5,395 bases of DNA from Thermoplasmata archaeon (GTDB lineage Archaea > Thermoplasmatota > E2 > UBA202 > JdFR-43). Location of the stretch: assembly GCA_021161135.1 (NCBI GenBank), contig JAGHBD010000080.1:1-5395 (forward strand). The letters are read 5' to 3'. Every line of letters starts with the position of its first letter. Position 1 is the stretch's first letter. The notes beneath the pieces were generated by a model. The model saw only the letters and a list, made by a program, of their open reading frames with translations, was not told where the DNA came from and did no database searches. Position numbers and translations under genes: made by a program. This document shows, piece after piece, positions 1 through 5,222 of the stretch.

Positions 1-115
1 ATGCATATATCGTAATCACTTTTTCATGCTCTTCCTTCTTTACTCTTGAGCCAAAAATAAGGAGAGCTAAAATTTTATCCCTTAAAAAATGAAAATCTTT
101 CTCAATCTCTCTCAT
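1..115 (-). CDS. mntA: MntA-like nucleotidyltransferase antitoxin, partial, apparent frameshift
   Basis: Only the N-terminal 38 codons are in the window. The start is an ATG overlapping the hepT stop codon (ATGA, 112-115), with no SD, so translation is probably coupled to hepT. The reading runs MREIEKDF...LALLIFGSR, the start of a minimal nucleotidyltransferase (MNT) domain with G22-S23-R24. In known HepT-MntA systems MntA transfers AMP to a tyrosine of HepT and so neutralises it. The family motif is GS-x10-DxD. Here the annotated frame reads HEKVITIYA after the GS half, but the -1 frame at the same point reads KSDYDIC, which would give GS followed by exactly ten residues and then DYD. That frame has a TGA one codon upstream of KSDYD, so it cannot be an independent start. 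The break lies in an A5 run (T5 on the plus strand, 20-24); one extra A restores the motif. It is a mutation, a sequencing or assembly error, or less likely recoding. The family call is fairly firm; functionality is uncertain. Confidence 0.72.
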   Translation of the reverse strand, partial: MREIEKDFHFLRDKILALLIFGSRVKKEEHEKVITIYA

Positions 116-543
116 ATGTTTTTCTTTAACCATTTTTCAACCTCATTAACAAATTCCTCAAAATATTTCAGCAAATCCTTCATGGAAGTAAAAACTATAT
201 CCTCTTTTAAATTGTTATATCTATGGATCAATCTATTTCTCAGACCATTTCCTTCTTTAAGAGCATCGGTAACATGCTTCGATAATATTTTCCTTTCCTT
301 TAATATGGATAAATTTGTATAGTCGTCCTTCACTATTAAACTCAAATCTCTTATAATCATTGCCACGATATCCATGGATGATTCAACAATTTCCTGAAAA
401 GCTTTATAGCTTGCAAGTCTTAATTTTTTATCTTCCATAAATTCTTTTATTGAAACACCAGATAACCATTCCCTTATATCATTTATTCTTTCGTTTATCA
501 AATCCATTTTATCAATGTATCTTTTTGCTCTATCAACATCCAT
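112..543 (-). CDS. hepT: HepT-like HEPN-domain (DUF86) RNase toxin
   Basis: A 143-residue, almost entirely helical protein matching the HepT/DUF86 HEPN family in length and pattern. The diagnostic RX4HXY motif is present as R102-N-R-L-I-H107-R-Y109 in the C-terminal third, with Asn110 after it. In characterised systems Arg and His form the RNase active site at the HEPN dimer interface, and the Tyr is AMPylated by the partner MntA. The N-terminal MDVDRAKRYIDKMDLINERI helix is typical of the family. No signal peptide or membrane segment is seen, so it should be cytoplasmic. It overlaps the downstream MNT gene by 4 bp, the usual toxin-antitoxin pairing. The ATG at 543 is chosen because a TATA-like box lies 26 bp upstream and there is no SD, consistent with a leaderless transcript. 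All motif residues are intact. If mntA is really broken, an intact toxin without antitoxin would be odd. Confidence 0.88.
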   Translation of the reverse strand: MDVDRAKRYIDKMDLINERINDIREWLSGVSIKEFMEDKKLRLASYKAFQEIVESSMDIVAMIIRDLSLIVKDDYTNLSILKERKILSKHVTDALKEGNGLRNRLIHRYNNLKEDIVFTSMKDLLKYFEEFVNEVEKWLKKNI

Positions 544-565
544 TATTTCTTGAATGTGTTTATTC

Positions 566-572
566 TTATAAA
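566..572 (-). promoter_or_regulatory. TATA box, leaderless hepT-mntA promoter
   Basis: On the minus strand the sequence GTTTATAAG contains a TATA-like TTTATAA (572 to 566) centred 26 nt before the hepT ATG at 543. This is the distance expected between an archaeal TATA box and its transcription start, so the transcript probably begins at or very near the ATG. No SD-like sequence lies between the box and the ATG. The assignment is by pattern only; no start site has been measured. Confidence 0.6.
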
Positions 573-583
573 CATAACTGAAT

Positions 584-589
584 AAAAAA
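584..589 (-). terminator. oligo-T tract, possible archaeal terminator of the glycosyltransferase
   Basis: On the minus strand a T6 run (GTTTTTTATT) starts 13 nt after the glycosyltransferase stop codon and ends about 12 nt before the hepT TATA box. Archaeal RNA polymerase can terminate at short U-runs without a hairpin. The position between two same-strand genes is suitable, but T-runs are common in DNA this AT-rich, so the call is weak. Confidence 0.35.
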
Positions 590-601
590 CGTAAAGCGGT
601 A

Positions 602-1381
602 TTAAGTCATTCCTCCTCCCGTTATCTTACATGTAAGATAACCAAGCAAGCCGAAGGAGAGGCGGAGTATGCCCCAAAATGTTAAATGAGTAGAAAACAT
701 CTGTTTAAATGAATATTGTTTCCATAATTTTCCATGTTTCAGCGTAAGCTGTTTTCTCCCATAACCATTTCTATAAGCTTGTTTTAAAAATGCTATGGCG
801 TTGTCTCTTGCATATCTATACACAATGGCATTTTCCTCATAATGGAGTTTGTAGCCGGCTTCGATAGCCCTTAAATTGAGGTCTATATCTTCCGCAGCCA
901 CAAATCTCGGATCAAAGCCACCTATTTTTTTAAGAATTTCCTTTCTATATGTTGTATTAGCTCCTGGTACCGAAATATCAAATCCTTTATAATACAATTT
1001 GACCCTATCCAACTTAAATCTGTTTTCTCCCACCTCTATACATCTTCCTATTACTATATCATGTCCTTCTTTTAATGCCTTTCTCACATTTCTTATCCAT
1101 TCTCTGTCTGCTTCATCATCTGCCCCTATAAAGGCTATAGCCTCTCCCTTCGCTTTTTCTATTCCATAGTTAAGACTTTCACCTATTTTTCCTCCCTTTA
1201 CATATAGATGTACAAAAGGGTATTTCTCAGAATATTTTTTTACTATTTCTCTTGTTGCATCATTACTTTCAGCATCCACAACAACAACTTCTATAGGTTG
1301 TTCTTGGATAACTAAGCTATCCAATAGTTTTCCGATACTCTTCTCTTCGTTTTTCGCTGTAACGACAATACTTATTAACAT
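602..1381 (-). CDS. Glycosyltransferase family 2 (GT-A fold)
   Basis: A 259-residue family 2 glycosyltransferase, which transfers a sugar from a nucleotide- or lipid-activated donor to a glycan acceptor. The N-terminal strand MLISIVVTAKNEEKSIGKLL is the classic GT2 opening. It is followed by VVVVDAESNDATREIV (D36, nucleotide binding), the DxD-type metal site FIGADDEAD (D88-D89), GANTTYRKEILKKIGGFD (acceptor side, about 140-157) and AEDIDLNLR (E164-D165, R171). The C-terminus has an amphipathic basic stretch (about 195-225) and a hydrophobic segment (about 230-250) that may associate with the membrane. The open frame extends 141 codons further upstream, but that part is antisense to the acetyltransferase. 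The ATG at 1381 begins precisely at the GT2 fold and has a TATA-like box about 26 nt upstream, with no SD. It is divergent from the diacetamido-sugar operon, which suggests a role in the same glycan. Donor and acceptor cannot be deduced. Confidence 0.9.
   Translation of the reverse strand: MLISIVVTAKNEEKSIGKLLDSLVIQEQPIEVVVVDAESNDATREIVKKYSEKYPFVHLYVKGGKIGESLNYGIEKAKGEAIAFIGADDEADREWIRNVRKALKEGHDIVIGRCIEVGENRFKLDRVKLYYKGFDISVPGANTTYRKEILKKIGGFDPRFVAAEDIDLNLRAIEAGYKLHYEENAIVYRYARDNAIAFLKQAYRNGYGRKQLTLKHGKLWKQYSFKQMFSTHLTFWGILRLSFGLLGYLTCKITGGGMT
621..642. repeat. Perfect 22-bp palindrome in the 3' end of the GT2 gene
   Basis: The 11-base arm GTTATCTTACA is followed immediately by its exact reverse complement TGTAAGATAAC. 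The flanking bases (C at 620, C at 643) do not pair, so the symmetry is exactly 22 bp. It encodes Y-L-T-C-K-I-T near the glycosyltransferase C-terminus, ends 16 bp before that gene's stop codon, and lies about 50-75 bp upstream of the hepT TATA box. It could be a transcription-factor operator, an RNA hairpin or a recombination site; the sequence does not decide. Confidence 0.85.
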
Positions 1382-1402
1382 TCTGGAGTAAAAGGAAAGA
1401 GG

Positions 1403-1410
1403 AAATAAAA
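1403..1410 (-). promoter_or_regulatory. TATA box, leaderless GT2 promoter
   Basis: On the minus strand TTTTATTT (1410 to 1403) is centred about 25.5 nt before the GT2 ATG at 1381. It is preceded by the purine-rich AAAAAAG, which resembles an archaeal BRE. The stretch between box and ATG is pyrimidine-rich and has no SD. Transcription is therefore predicted to start at or next to the ATG. Confidence 0.55.
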
Positions 1411-1432
1411 CTTTTTTGTTACCTTGCCCAAA

Positions 1433-1442
1433 TATTTTTATA
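1433..1442 (+). promoter_or_regulatory. TATA box, leaderless promoter of the sugar operon
   Basis: TATTTTTATA is centred about 26 nt before the acetyltransferase ATG at 1464, with GCCCAAA just upstream at the BRE position. There is no SD before that ATG, so the operon mRNA probably starts at or next to it. With the opposing GT2 box at 1403-1410, two divergent core promoters are packed into the 82-bp space 1382-1463. Only about 22 bp lies between the boxes, so TBP/TFB binding at one could affect the other. Confidence 0.6.
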
Positions 1443-1463
1443 CTCTGTGAAAATATCCAGCCA

Positions 1464-1934
1464 ATGAATATAATCAAGGATTGTAAAATAGGAAAAAATA
1501 CCATAATAAGAGAGCCTGTTAATTTATATAAATGTGAAATAGGTGATAATTGTAAAATAGGGGGGTTCGTGTATATTGAAGAGGGTGTTAAAATAGGGAA
1601 TAACTGTAAGATAAGACCTTTTACATTTATACCTACAGGAGTGACAATAGAGGATGGTGTTTTTATTGGGCCCGGTGTGACATTTACGAATGATAAGTAT
1701 CCCCGTGCCATAAATCCAGACGATAGCCTGAAAGGGGAAGAGGACTGGCAGCTGGTTAAAACTTTGGTAAAAAGAGGGGCATCTATTGGAGCTGGTGCAA
1801 CCATAATGTGTGGGGTAACGATAGGAGAATTTGCAGTTGTTGGTGCCGGGGCTGTGGTAACGAAAGATGTTCCAGATAGAGCCGTTGTGGTGGGAAACCC
1901 TGCTAGGATAATAAAGGAGGGAGTAGAATGGTGA
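1464..1934 (+). CDS. wbpD: WbpD/WlbB-like UDP-sugar 3-N-acetyltransferase (left-handed beta-helix)
   Basis: A 156-residue hexapeptide-repeat acyltransferase. It is predicted to transfer acetyl from acetyl-CoA to the 3-amino group of UDP-2-acetamido-3-amino-2,3-dideoxy-glucuronate, giving UDP-GlcNAc3NAcA in the cytoplasm. Repeats of the I-G-x-x-x-x type run from about residue 4 to 72 (CKIGKNTII, CEIGDNCKIGGFVYI, VKIGNNCKI). A loop with the subfamily hallmark FTNDKYPRA (74-82) and a linker LVKRGASIGAGATI (101-114) follow, then more repeats and the end VVGNPARII (142-150). This matches the WxcM-N/WbpD-type subgroup. A TTG 48 bp upstream in the same frame (1416) was rejected because the ATG at 1464 starts exactly at the fold and has a TATA box about 26 bp upstream. 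First gene of the plus-strand operon; it overlaps the aminotransferase by 7 bp. Sugar specificity is inferred from the neighbours. A 3-acetylation of a dTDP-amino sugar (FdtC/QdtC type) is the main alternative. Confidence 0.85.
   Translation: MNIIKDCKIGKNTIIREPVNLYKCEIGDNCKIGGFVYIEEGVKIGNNCKIRPFTFIPTGVTIEDGVFIGPGVTFTNDKYPRAINPDDSLKGEEDWQLVKTLVKRGASIGAGATIMCGVTIGEFAVVGAGAVVTKDVPDRAVVVGNPARIIKEGVEW
1916..1920 (+). promoter_or_regulatory. Strong Shine-Dalgarno site for the aminotransferase
   Basis: GGAGG (within AAAGGAGGG) ends 7 nt before the ATG at 1928 and lies inside the coding end of the acetyltransferase. It fixes the aminotransferase start and contrasts with the SD-less first genes of each transcription unit. 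Confidence 0.75.
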
Positions 1935-2995
1935 TACCAACTTCCATGCCTGTTGTTGATGAAGAAATGGAAAAAGAAGTATTGAGAGTGTTAAGGGAAG
2001 AGTTTTTTGTTGGAGGAAAAAGTGTGGAAAAATTTGAAGAAGAGTTTGCAGAATATATCGGCGTGGATTATGCGGTAGCGGTGAGTTCAGGAACAGATGC
2101 GCTTGTAATCGCCTTGAGATGTTTGGGGATAAAGGGAAAGGTCATAGCTCCTCCAATGACTTTTGTGGCAACAATTGAAAGCATAGTTCTTGCTGGAGCA
2201 AAACCAAAATTTGCTGATATTGATGCAGATACATGGAATATTGACCCAAAAGAAATTGAAAAAGCCATAGATAAGGATGTAGAAGCAATTATGCCAGTTC
2301 ATTTATATGGATTGCCATGTGAGATGAAAGAAATAATGGATATTGCCGAAGAAAAAGGACTTTATGTCATAGAGGATTGTGCTCAAGCTCACGGAGCAAT
2401 TTATGATAACAAAAAGGTTGGTTCTATTGGAGATATAGGATGCTTCTCCTTTTATTCAACCAAAAACATGACAGTAGGAGGCAATGGAGGAATGATTACA
2501 ACAAATGATAAGAAGGTGGCAGAAATGGCAAAGTTACTCAGGGAACATGGTGGAAGCAATTTTGCGGAGTATATTGGCTATAATGCCAGAATGAACACAA
2601 TGAATGCTGCTTTTGGAAGGGTTCAACTGAAAAGATTGGATGAGTGGAATAAAAGAAGAAAGGAACTTGCCAAAATGTATCATGAGCTTCTTGGAGGAAT
2701 TGATAAAATAAAACTGCCAATAATTGATGAGAGGCATGTATATCACCTATTTGTTATTGAGGCTGAAGATAGGGATGGGTTAAGAGAATATTTGAGGAGC
2801 AAAGAAATATTCTGCGGGATTCATTATCCAGTGGCAATTCATGAGTTGAAGCCATATAGGGAATACGCAGAGAAAAATTATCCAAATTCTGAGCACCATG
2901 CAAAAACTTGCCTTTCGCTACCAATGTATCCTACATTGAGTGATGAGGAACTGAAGATGGTATGTGATGAAATAAGAAAATTTTATGGTGAGTGA
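1928..2995 (+). CDS. wbpE: DegT/DnrJ/EryC1 PLP aminotransferase, WbpE-like
   Basis: A 355-residue sugar aminotransferase of the aspartate aminotransferase fold, normal length for the family. It is predicted to convert UDP-2-acetamido-3-keto-glucuronate to the 3-amino sugar using glutamate. Visible landmarks are the PLP phosphate loop SSGTDAL (53-59), PPMTFVAT (75-82), IEDCAQAHGA (148-157, with Asp150 expected to contact the PLP ring nitrogen), and CFSFYSTKNMTVGGNGG (172-188), where Lys179 is the expected Schiff-base lysine. GYNARMNTMNAAFGRVQL (217-234) and GIHYPVAIHEL (297-307) are typical C-terminal family motifs. No signal or membrane segment is seen. The ATG at 1928 is set by the GGAGG at 1916-1920. 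It overlaps the acetyltransferase by 7 bp and ends 1 bp before the dehydrogenase start. Family membership is clear; the WbpE substrate assignment rests on the acetyltransferase-aminotransferase-dehydrogenase grouping. 3-amino-sugar enzymes acting on dTDP-sugars share this fold. Confidence 0.92.
   Translation: MVIPTSMPVVDEEMEKEVLRVLREEFFVGGKSVEKFEEEFAEYIGVDYAVAVSSGTDALVIALRCLGIKGKVIAPPMTFVATIESIVLAGAKPKFADIDADTWNIDPKEIEKAIDKDVEAIMPVHLYGLPCEMKEIMDIAEEKGLYVIEDCAQAHGAIYDNKKVGSIGDIGCFSFYSTKNMTVGGNGGMITTNDKKVAEMAKLLREHGGSNFAEYIGYNARMNTMNAAFGRVQLKRLDEWNKRRKELAKMYHELLGGIDKIKLPIIDERHVYHLFVIEAEDRDGLREYLRSKEIFCGIHYPVAIHELKPYREYAEKNYPNSEHHAKTCLSLPMYPTLSDEELKMVCDEIRKFYGE
2987..2991 (+). promoter_or_regulatory. 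Shine-Dalgarno site that decides the dehydrogenase start
   Basis: GGTGA, a match to the extended anti-SD complement GGAGGTGAT, lies 5 nt before the ATG at 2997. The in-frame ATG at 2985 has only AT-rich sequence before it and would add four residues ahead of the nucleotide-binding strand, so 2997 is preferred. Confidence 0.55.
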
Positions 2996-2996
2996 G

Positions 2997-3917
2997 ATGA
3001 ATATAGGTATTATTGGAGTGGGGTATTGGGGGAGTAAGGTAGTGAGAGAATATCTTGATTTAGCAAAAGAAGGAAAGATTGATGGTGTGGGGGTTTGTGA
3101 TGTAAGAGAAGAAGTGCTAAATACTTTTAGAGACAACGAGAATATCATCAAATTAAGCACCGATTATAAAGAATTTCTGAAAGACGATGCTATAGATGCT
3201 GTCCACATATGCACGAATAATGCATTTCATTATGAAGTTGCTAAAGAAGCGTTGAATGATGGAAAACATGTTTTGCTGGAAAAACCTATGACGACAGATT
3301 CCTCCAAAGCATATGAACTTGTAGAACTTTCAGCTCATAATGGGTTGATTTTACAGGTTGGTCACATCTTCAGATTCGCGAATGTTATAAGAAAAGCTAG
3401 GGAACTTGTAGAAGATAAATATTTTGGAGATATTCATTATTTAACTCTAAAATGGACTACACTCATGCAGCCGATAAAAGGAGTTGATATAATTTGGGAT
3501 CTGTTGCCTCATCCTCTCGACATAATACATTTCTTGACAGGAAAATGGCCCTCTAATTGGCAGGTTATGGCTAGACAGTACAGAAGAGAAGAGCTCAGTG
3601 AGCTTGCCCTCATTAATTTAGATTATAAGGATTTTGTTGCAACTATTGAGCTGAGCTGGCTAACGCCGGAAAGGAAAAGACTGATGGAAATAATTGGCTC
3701 AGATAGAATGGCTAAAATAGAATGCGTGAAACAAAAAATGCATATATTTGAAGGAAATGAAAAGCAATTTGATATAGAAATAGAGGCAAACAATACAATA
3801 AGAGAGGAAGCAATAAATTTCATTGAATCCATAAAAAATCAGAGAATGCCATTTAACAGTCACATAATAGGAGCAAAAAATGTAGATGTTATAGAAAAAA
3901 TAATGGAAAGTATATGA
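2997..3917 (+). CDS. wbpB: Gfo/Idh/MocA-family NAD-dependent UDP-sugar dehydrogenase, WbpB-like
   Basis: A 306-residue oxidoreductase predicted to oxidise C3 of UDP-N-acetylglucosaminuronate to the 3-keto sugar that the adjacent aminotransferase uses. The N-terminal Rossmann fold has MNIGIIGVGYWGSKV (G-x-G-x-x-G, residues 6-11), then VCDVREE (33-39), HICTNNAFHYEVA (70-82) and the family signature LLEKPMTTD (93-101) with catalytic-region Lys96. VGHIFRF (121-127) and WDLLPHPLDIIHF (167-179, His172 and Asp175) complete the active-site landmarks. Length is close to characterised WbpB/WlbA enzymes. The start at 2997 is used rather than the ATG at 2985 because of the GGTGA upstream and its position right at the fold. 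It lies 1 bp after the aminotransferase and overlaps the next gene by 4 bp (ATGA). The family is sure; the substrate is inferred from context. WlbA-type enzymes can recycle bound NADH with 2-oxoglutarate produced by the aminotransferase step, but I cannot show that here. Confidence 0.88.
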   Translation: MNIGIIGVGYWGSKVVREYLDLAKEGKIDGVGVCDVREEVLNTFRDNENIIKLSTDYKEFLKDDAIDAVHICTNNAFHYEVAKEALNDGKHVLLEKPMTTDSSKAYELVELSAHNGLILQVGHIFRFANVIRKARELVEDKYFGDIHYLTLKWTTLMQPIKGVDIIWDLLPHPLDIIHFLTGKWPSNWQVMARQYRREELSELALINLDYKDFVATIELSWLTPERKRLMEIIGSDRMAKIECVKQKMHIFEGNEKQFDIEIEANNTIREEAINFIESIKNQRMPFNSHIIGAKNVDVIEKIMESI

Positions 3918-5218
3918 AAAATGTTGTATTGATAACCGTTGACTGTCTTCGAGCAGACCATATGGGTTGCTATGGCTACCATAGAAAAACAACTCCTTTT
4001 ATTGATTCAATAGCAGAAAGAAGTTTATTTTTTGAGAATGCTTTTGCCAATGGTCCAAACACCCGCCATTCGGTGCCGTCGTTTCTAACATCAACCTATC
4101 CCTTGCTATTTCTCGATGAAGCAAAAGCTGGTAGATTTCATGAGGGAAGAAAAAGTATGGCAGAGTTGCTTAAAGAGCATGGATACTCAACAGCTGCCAT
4201 CCACTCTAACCCCTATATATCTAAATTTTATGGCTATGATAGAGGCTTCGATTACTTCAATGATTTCTTATTAGGGCAGGTGGAAGATGAAATAGAGAGA
4301 AGTAAAATAAGCAAGATTTTGCATGAGGCAGCGAAGGGTATAAAAGCGGTTTTCATGCATAAACTGCCCCATGAAGATGGAGAAAGAATAAATGAAGAAG
4401 CCATCAAATGGCTTGAAAATGCTAATGAGCCTTTCTTTTTGTGGCTGCATTACATGGATGTTCATATGCCCTATGTTCCACCTAACAGATTTCTGGAGGA
4501 ACTTGGCTTAAGAAAATATAGTCACATAAGGAAAATATGGATGGGAAAGAAAATAGATGACGTGGAAATGAGGGAAAAAATAAGGGACGAGGAAGTACCA
4601 GATTACATCAATTTATATGATGGTTGCATAAGATACACTGATTGGGTACTCCAGAGCCTTATAAGAAAGATAGAGAAGAATTTTCCAGAAACTCTTTTTG
4701 TCATAACAGCGGACCATGGAGAAGAGTTCAGGGAGCATGGAGGATTGGGGCACGAGGAAAAATTATACGATGAGTTACTTCACATTCCTCTAATTTTTTA
4801 TGGTAAAGATGTGGAGAGCAGCAGGATGGAGAAGCCCGTATCCCTCCTCAACATAGTTCCCACAATTTTTCATTTTCTTGGCTTGCAACGAAACGAATGG
4901 ATGCAAGGAAAAAATGTTTTTGAGGTGACAGAAGAGTATATAATAGCAGAAGCGTGGAAGGGCGAGAGAATAACCGCCTATAGAGATAGTGAATGGAAAT
5001 TGATAATATCTGGAGATAAAAAGGAGTTATATAATCTAAGAGATGATCCTAAAGAGCAGCAAAATCTTTACGAGAGAGAAGAACATAAGGAAAAATGCAG
5101 GGAGTTTGAGAAAATAATAAATAATCATGTAGAAATGCTGGAAGAAGAAAGGAAAAGGAGGATGACATGGCTCCAGAAAGAAAAAATAAGGAAGGCGATG
5201 AGAAGAATGAGAGGTTGA
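3914..5218 (+). CDS. Sulfatase-superfamily enzyme with Thr at the nucleophile position
   Basis: A 434-residue alkaline-phosphatase-fold protein (sulfatase PF00884 type). It opens with MKNVVLITVDCLRADHMGCYGY (metal ligand Asp10) and has NTRHSVPSFLTSTYP (49-63), WLHYMDVHMPYVPP (177-190), TADHGEEFREHGGLGH (265-280, metal ligands Asp267 and His268, His280) and the C-terminal subdomain WKLIISGDKKELYNLRDDPKE (361-381). Aligning LTSTYP with LTGRYP of classical sulfatases puts Thr50 where the formylglycine Cys belongs, and the CxPxR motif is absent. Thr nucleophiles occur in phospho-group transferases and hydrolases of this superfamily, so sulfate-ester hydrolysis is not assured. There is no signal peptide or membrane segment; the catalytic fold begins at residue 3, so it is probably cytoplasmic. 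The C-terminus (about 409-434) is strongly charged and ends very basic. The ATG overlaps the dehydrogenase stop (ATGA), with only a weak GGAAAG upstream, implying coupled translation. The substrate is unknown; a sugar or glycan intermediate is suggested by context. Confidence 0.85.
   Translation: MKNVVLITVDCLRADHMGCYGYHRKTTPFIDSIAERSLFFENAFANGPNTRHSVPSFLTSTYPLLFLDEAKAGRFHEGRKSMAELLKEHGYSTAAIHSNPYISKFYGYDRGFDYFNDFLLGQVEDEIERSKISKILHEAAKGIKAVFMHKLPHEDGERINEEAIKWLENANEPFFLWLHYMDVHMPYVPPNRFLEELGLRKYSHIRKIWMGKKIDDVEMREKIRDEEVPDYINLYDGCIRYTDWVLQSLIRKIEKNFPETLFVITADHGEEFREHGGLGHEEKLYDELLHIPLIFYGKDVESSRMEKPVSLLNIVPTIFHFLGLQRNEWMQGKNVFEVTEEYIIAEAWKGERITAYRDSEWKLIISGDKKELYNLRDDPKEQQNLYEREEHKEKCREFEKIINNHVEMLEEERKRRMTWLQKEKIRKAMRRMRG
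5211..5215 (+). promoter_or_regulatory. Shine-Dalgarno site for the sulfotransferase
   Basis: GAGGT lies 7 nt before the ATG at 5223, inside the last codons of the sulfatase-like gene. It supports this start and continued operon translation. Confidence 0.5.
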
Positions 5219-5222
5219 TAAA

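Noticed and set aside
89..322. 77-codon plus-strand frame opposite hepT
   Set aside because: It is Phe/Ser/Leu-rich sequence lying wholly opposite the conserved HEPN gene, with no promoter or SD.
1416..1463. TTG start giving 16 extra residues on the acetyltransferase
   Set aside because: The extra residues do not fit the beta-helix start, there is no ribosome site, and this stretch contains the TATA box for the ATG at 1464.
1382..1804. 141-codon upstream extension of the glycosyltransferase frame on the minus strand
   Set aside because: It is antisense to the acetyltransferase repeats, gives Pro/Ser/Ile-rich sequence without family features, and precedes the clear GT2 start at 1381 with its own promoter.
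1524..1940. 138-codon minus-strand frame opposite the acetyltransferase
   Set aside because: It is the shadow of a conserved gene, with Tyr/His/Cys-rich sequence typical of reversed AT-rich codons and no promoter.
2985..2996. ATG at 2985 as the dehydrogenase start
   Set aside because: There is no SD before it, and the ATG at 2997 has GGTGA upstream and begins exactly at the Rossmann fold.
3739..3748. ATGCATATAT occurs here and at 1-10, a possible direct repeat or junction
   Set aside because: It is ten AT-rich bases only, inside two coding regions, with no extended similarity on either side.
4033..4110. Classical formylglycine sulfatase signature in the operon's fourth gene
   Set aside because: No Cys or Ser occupies the aligned position and the CxPxR Arg is missing, so a standard sulfatase call was not made.
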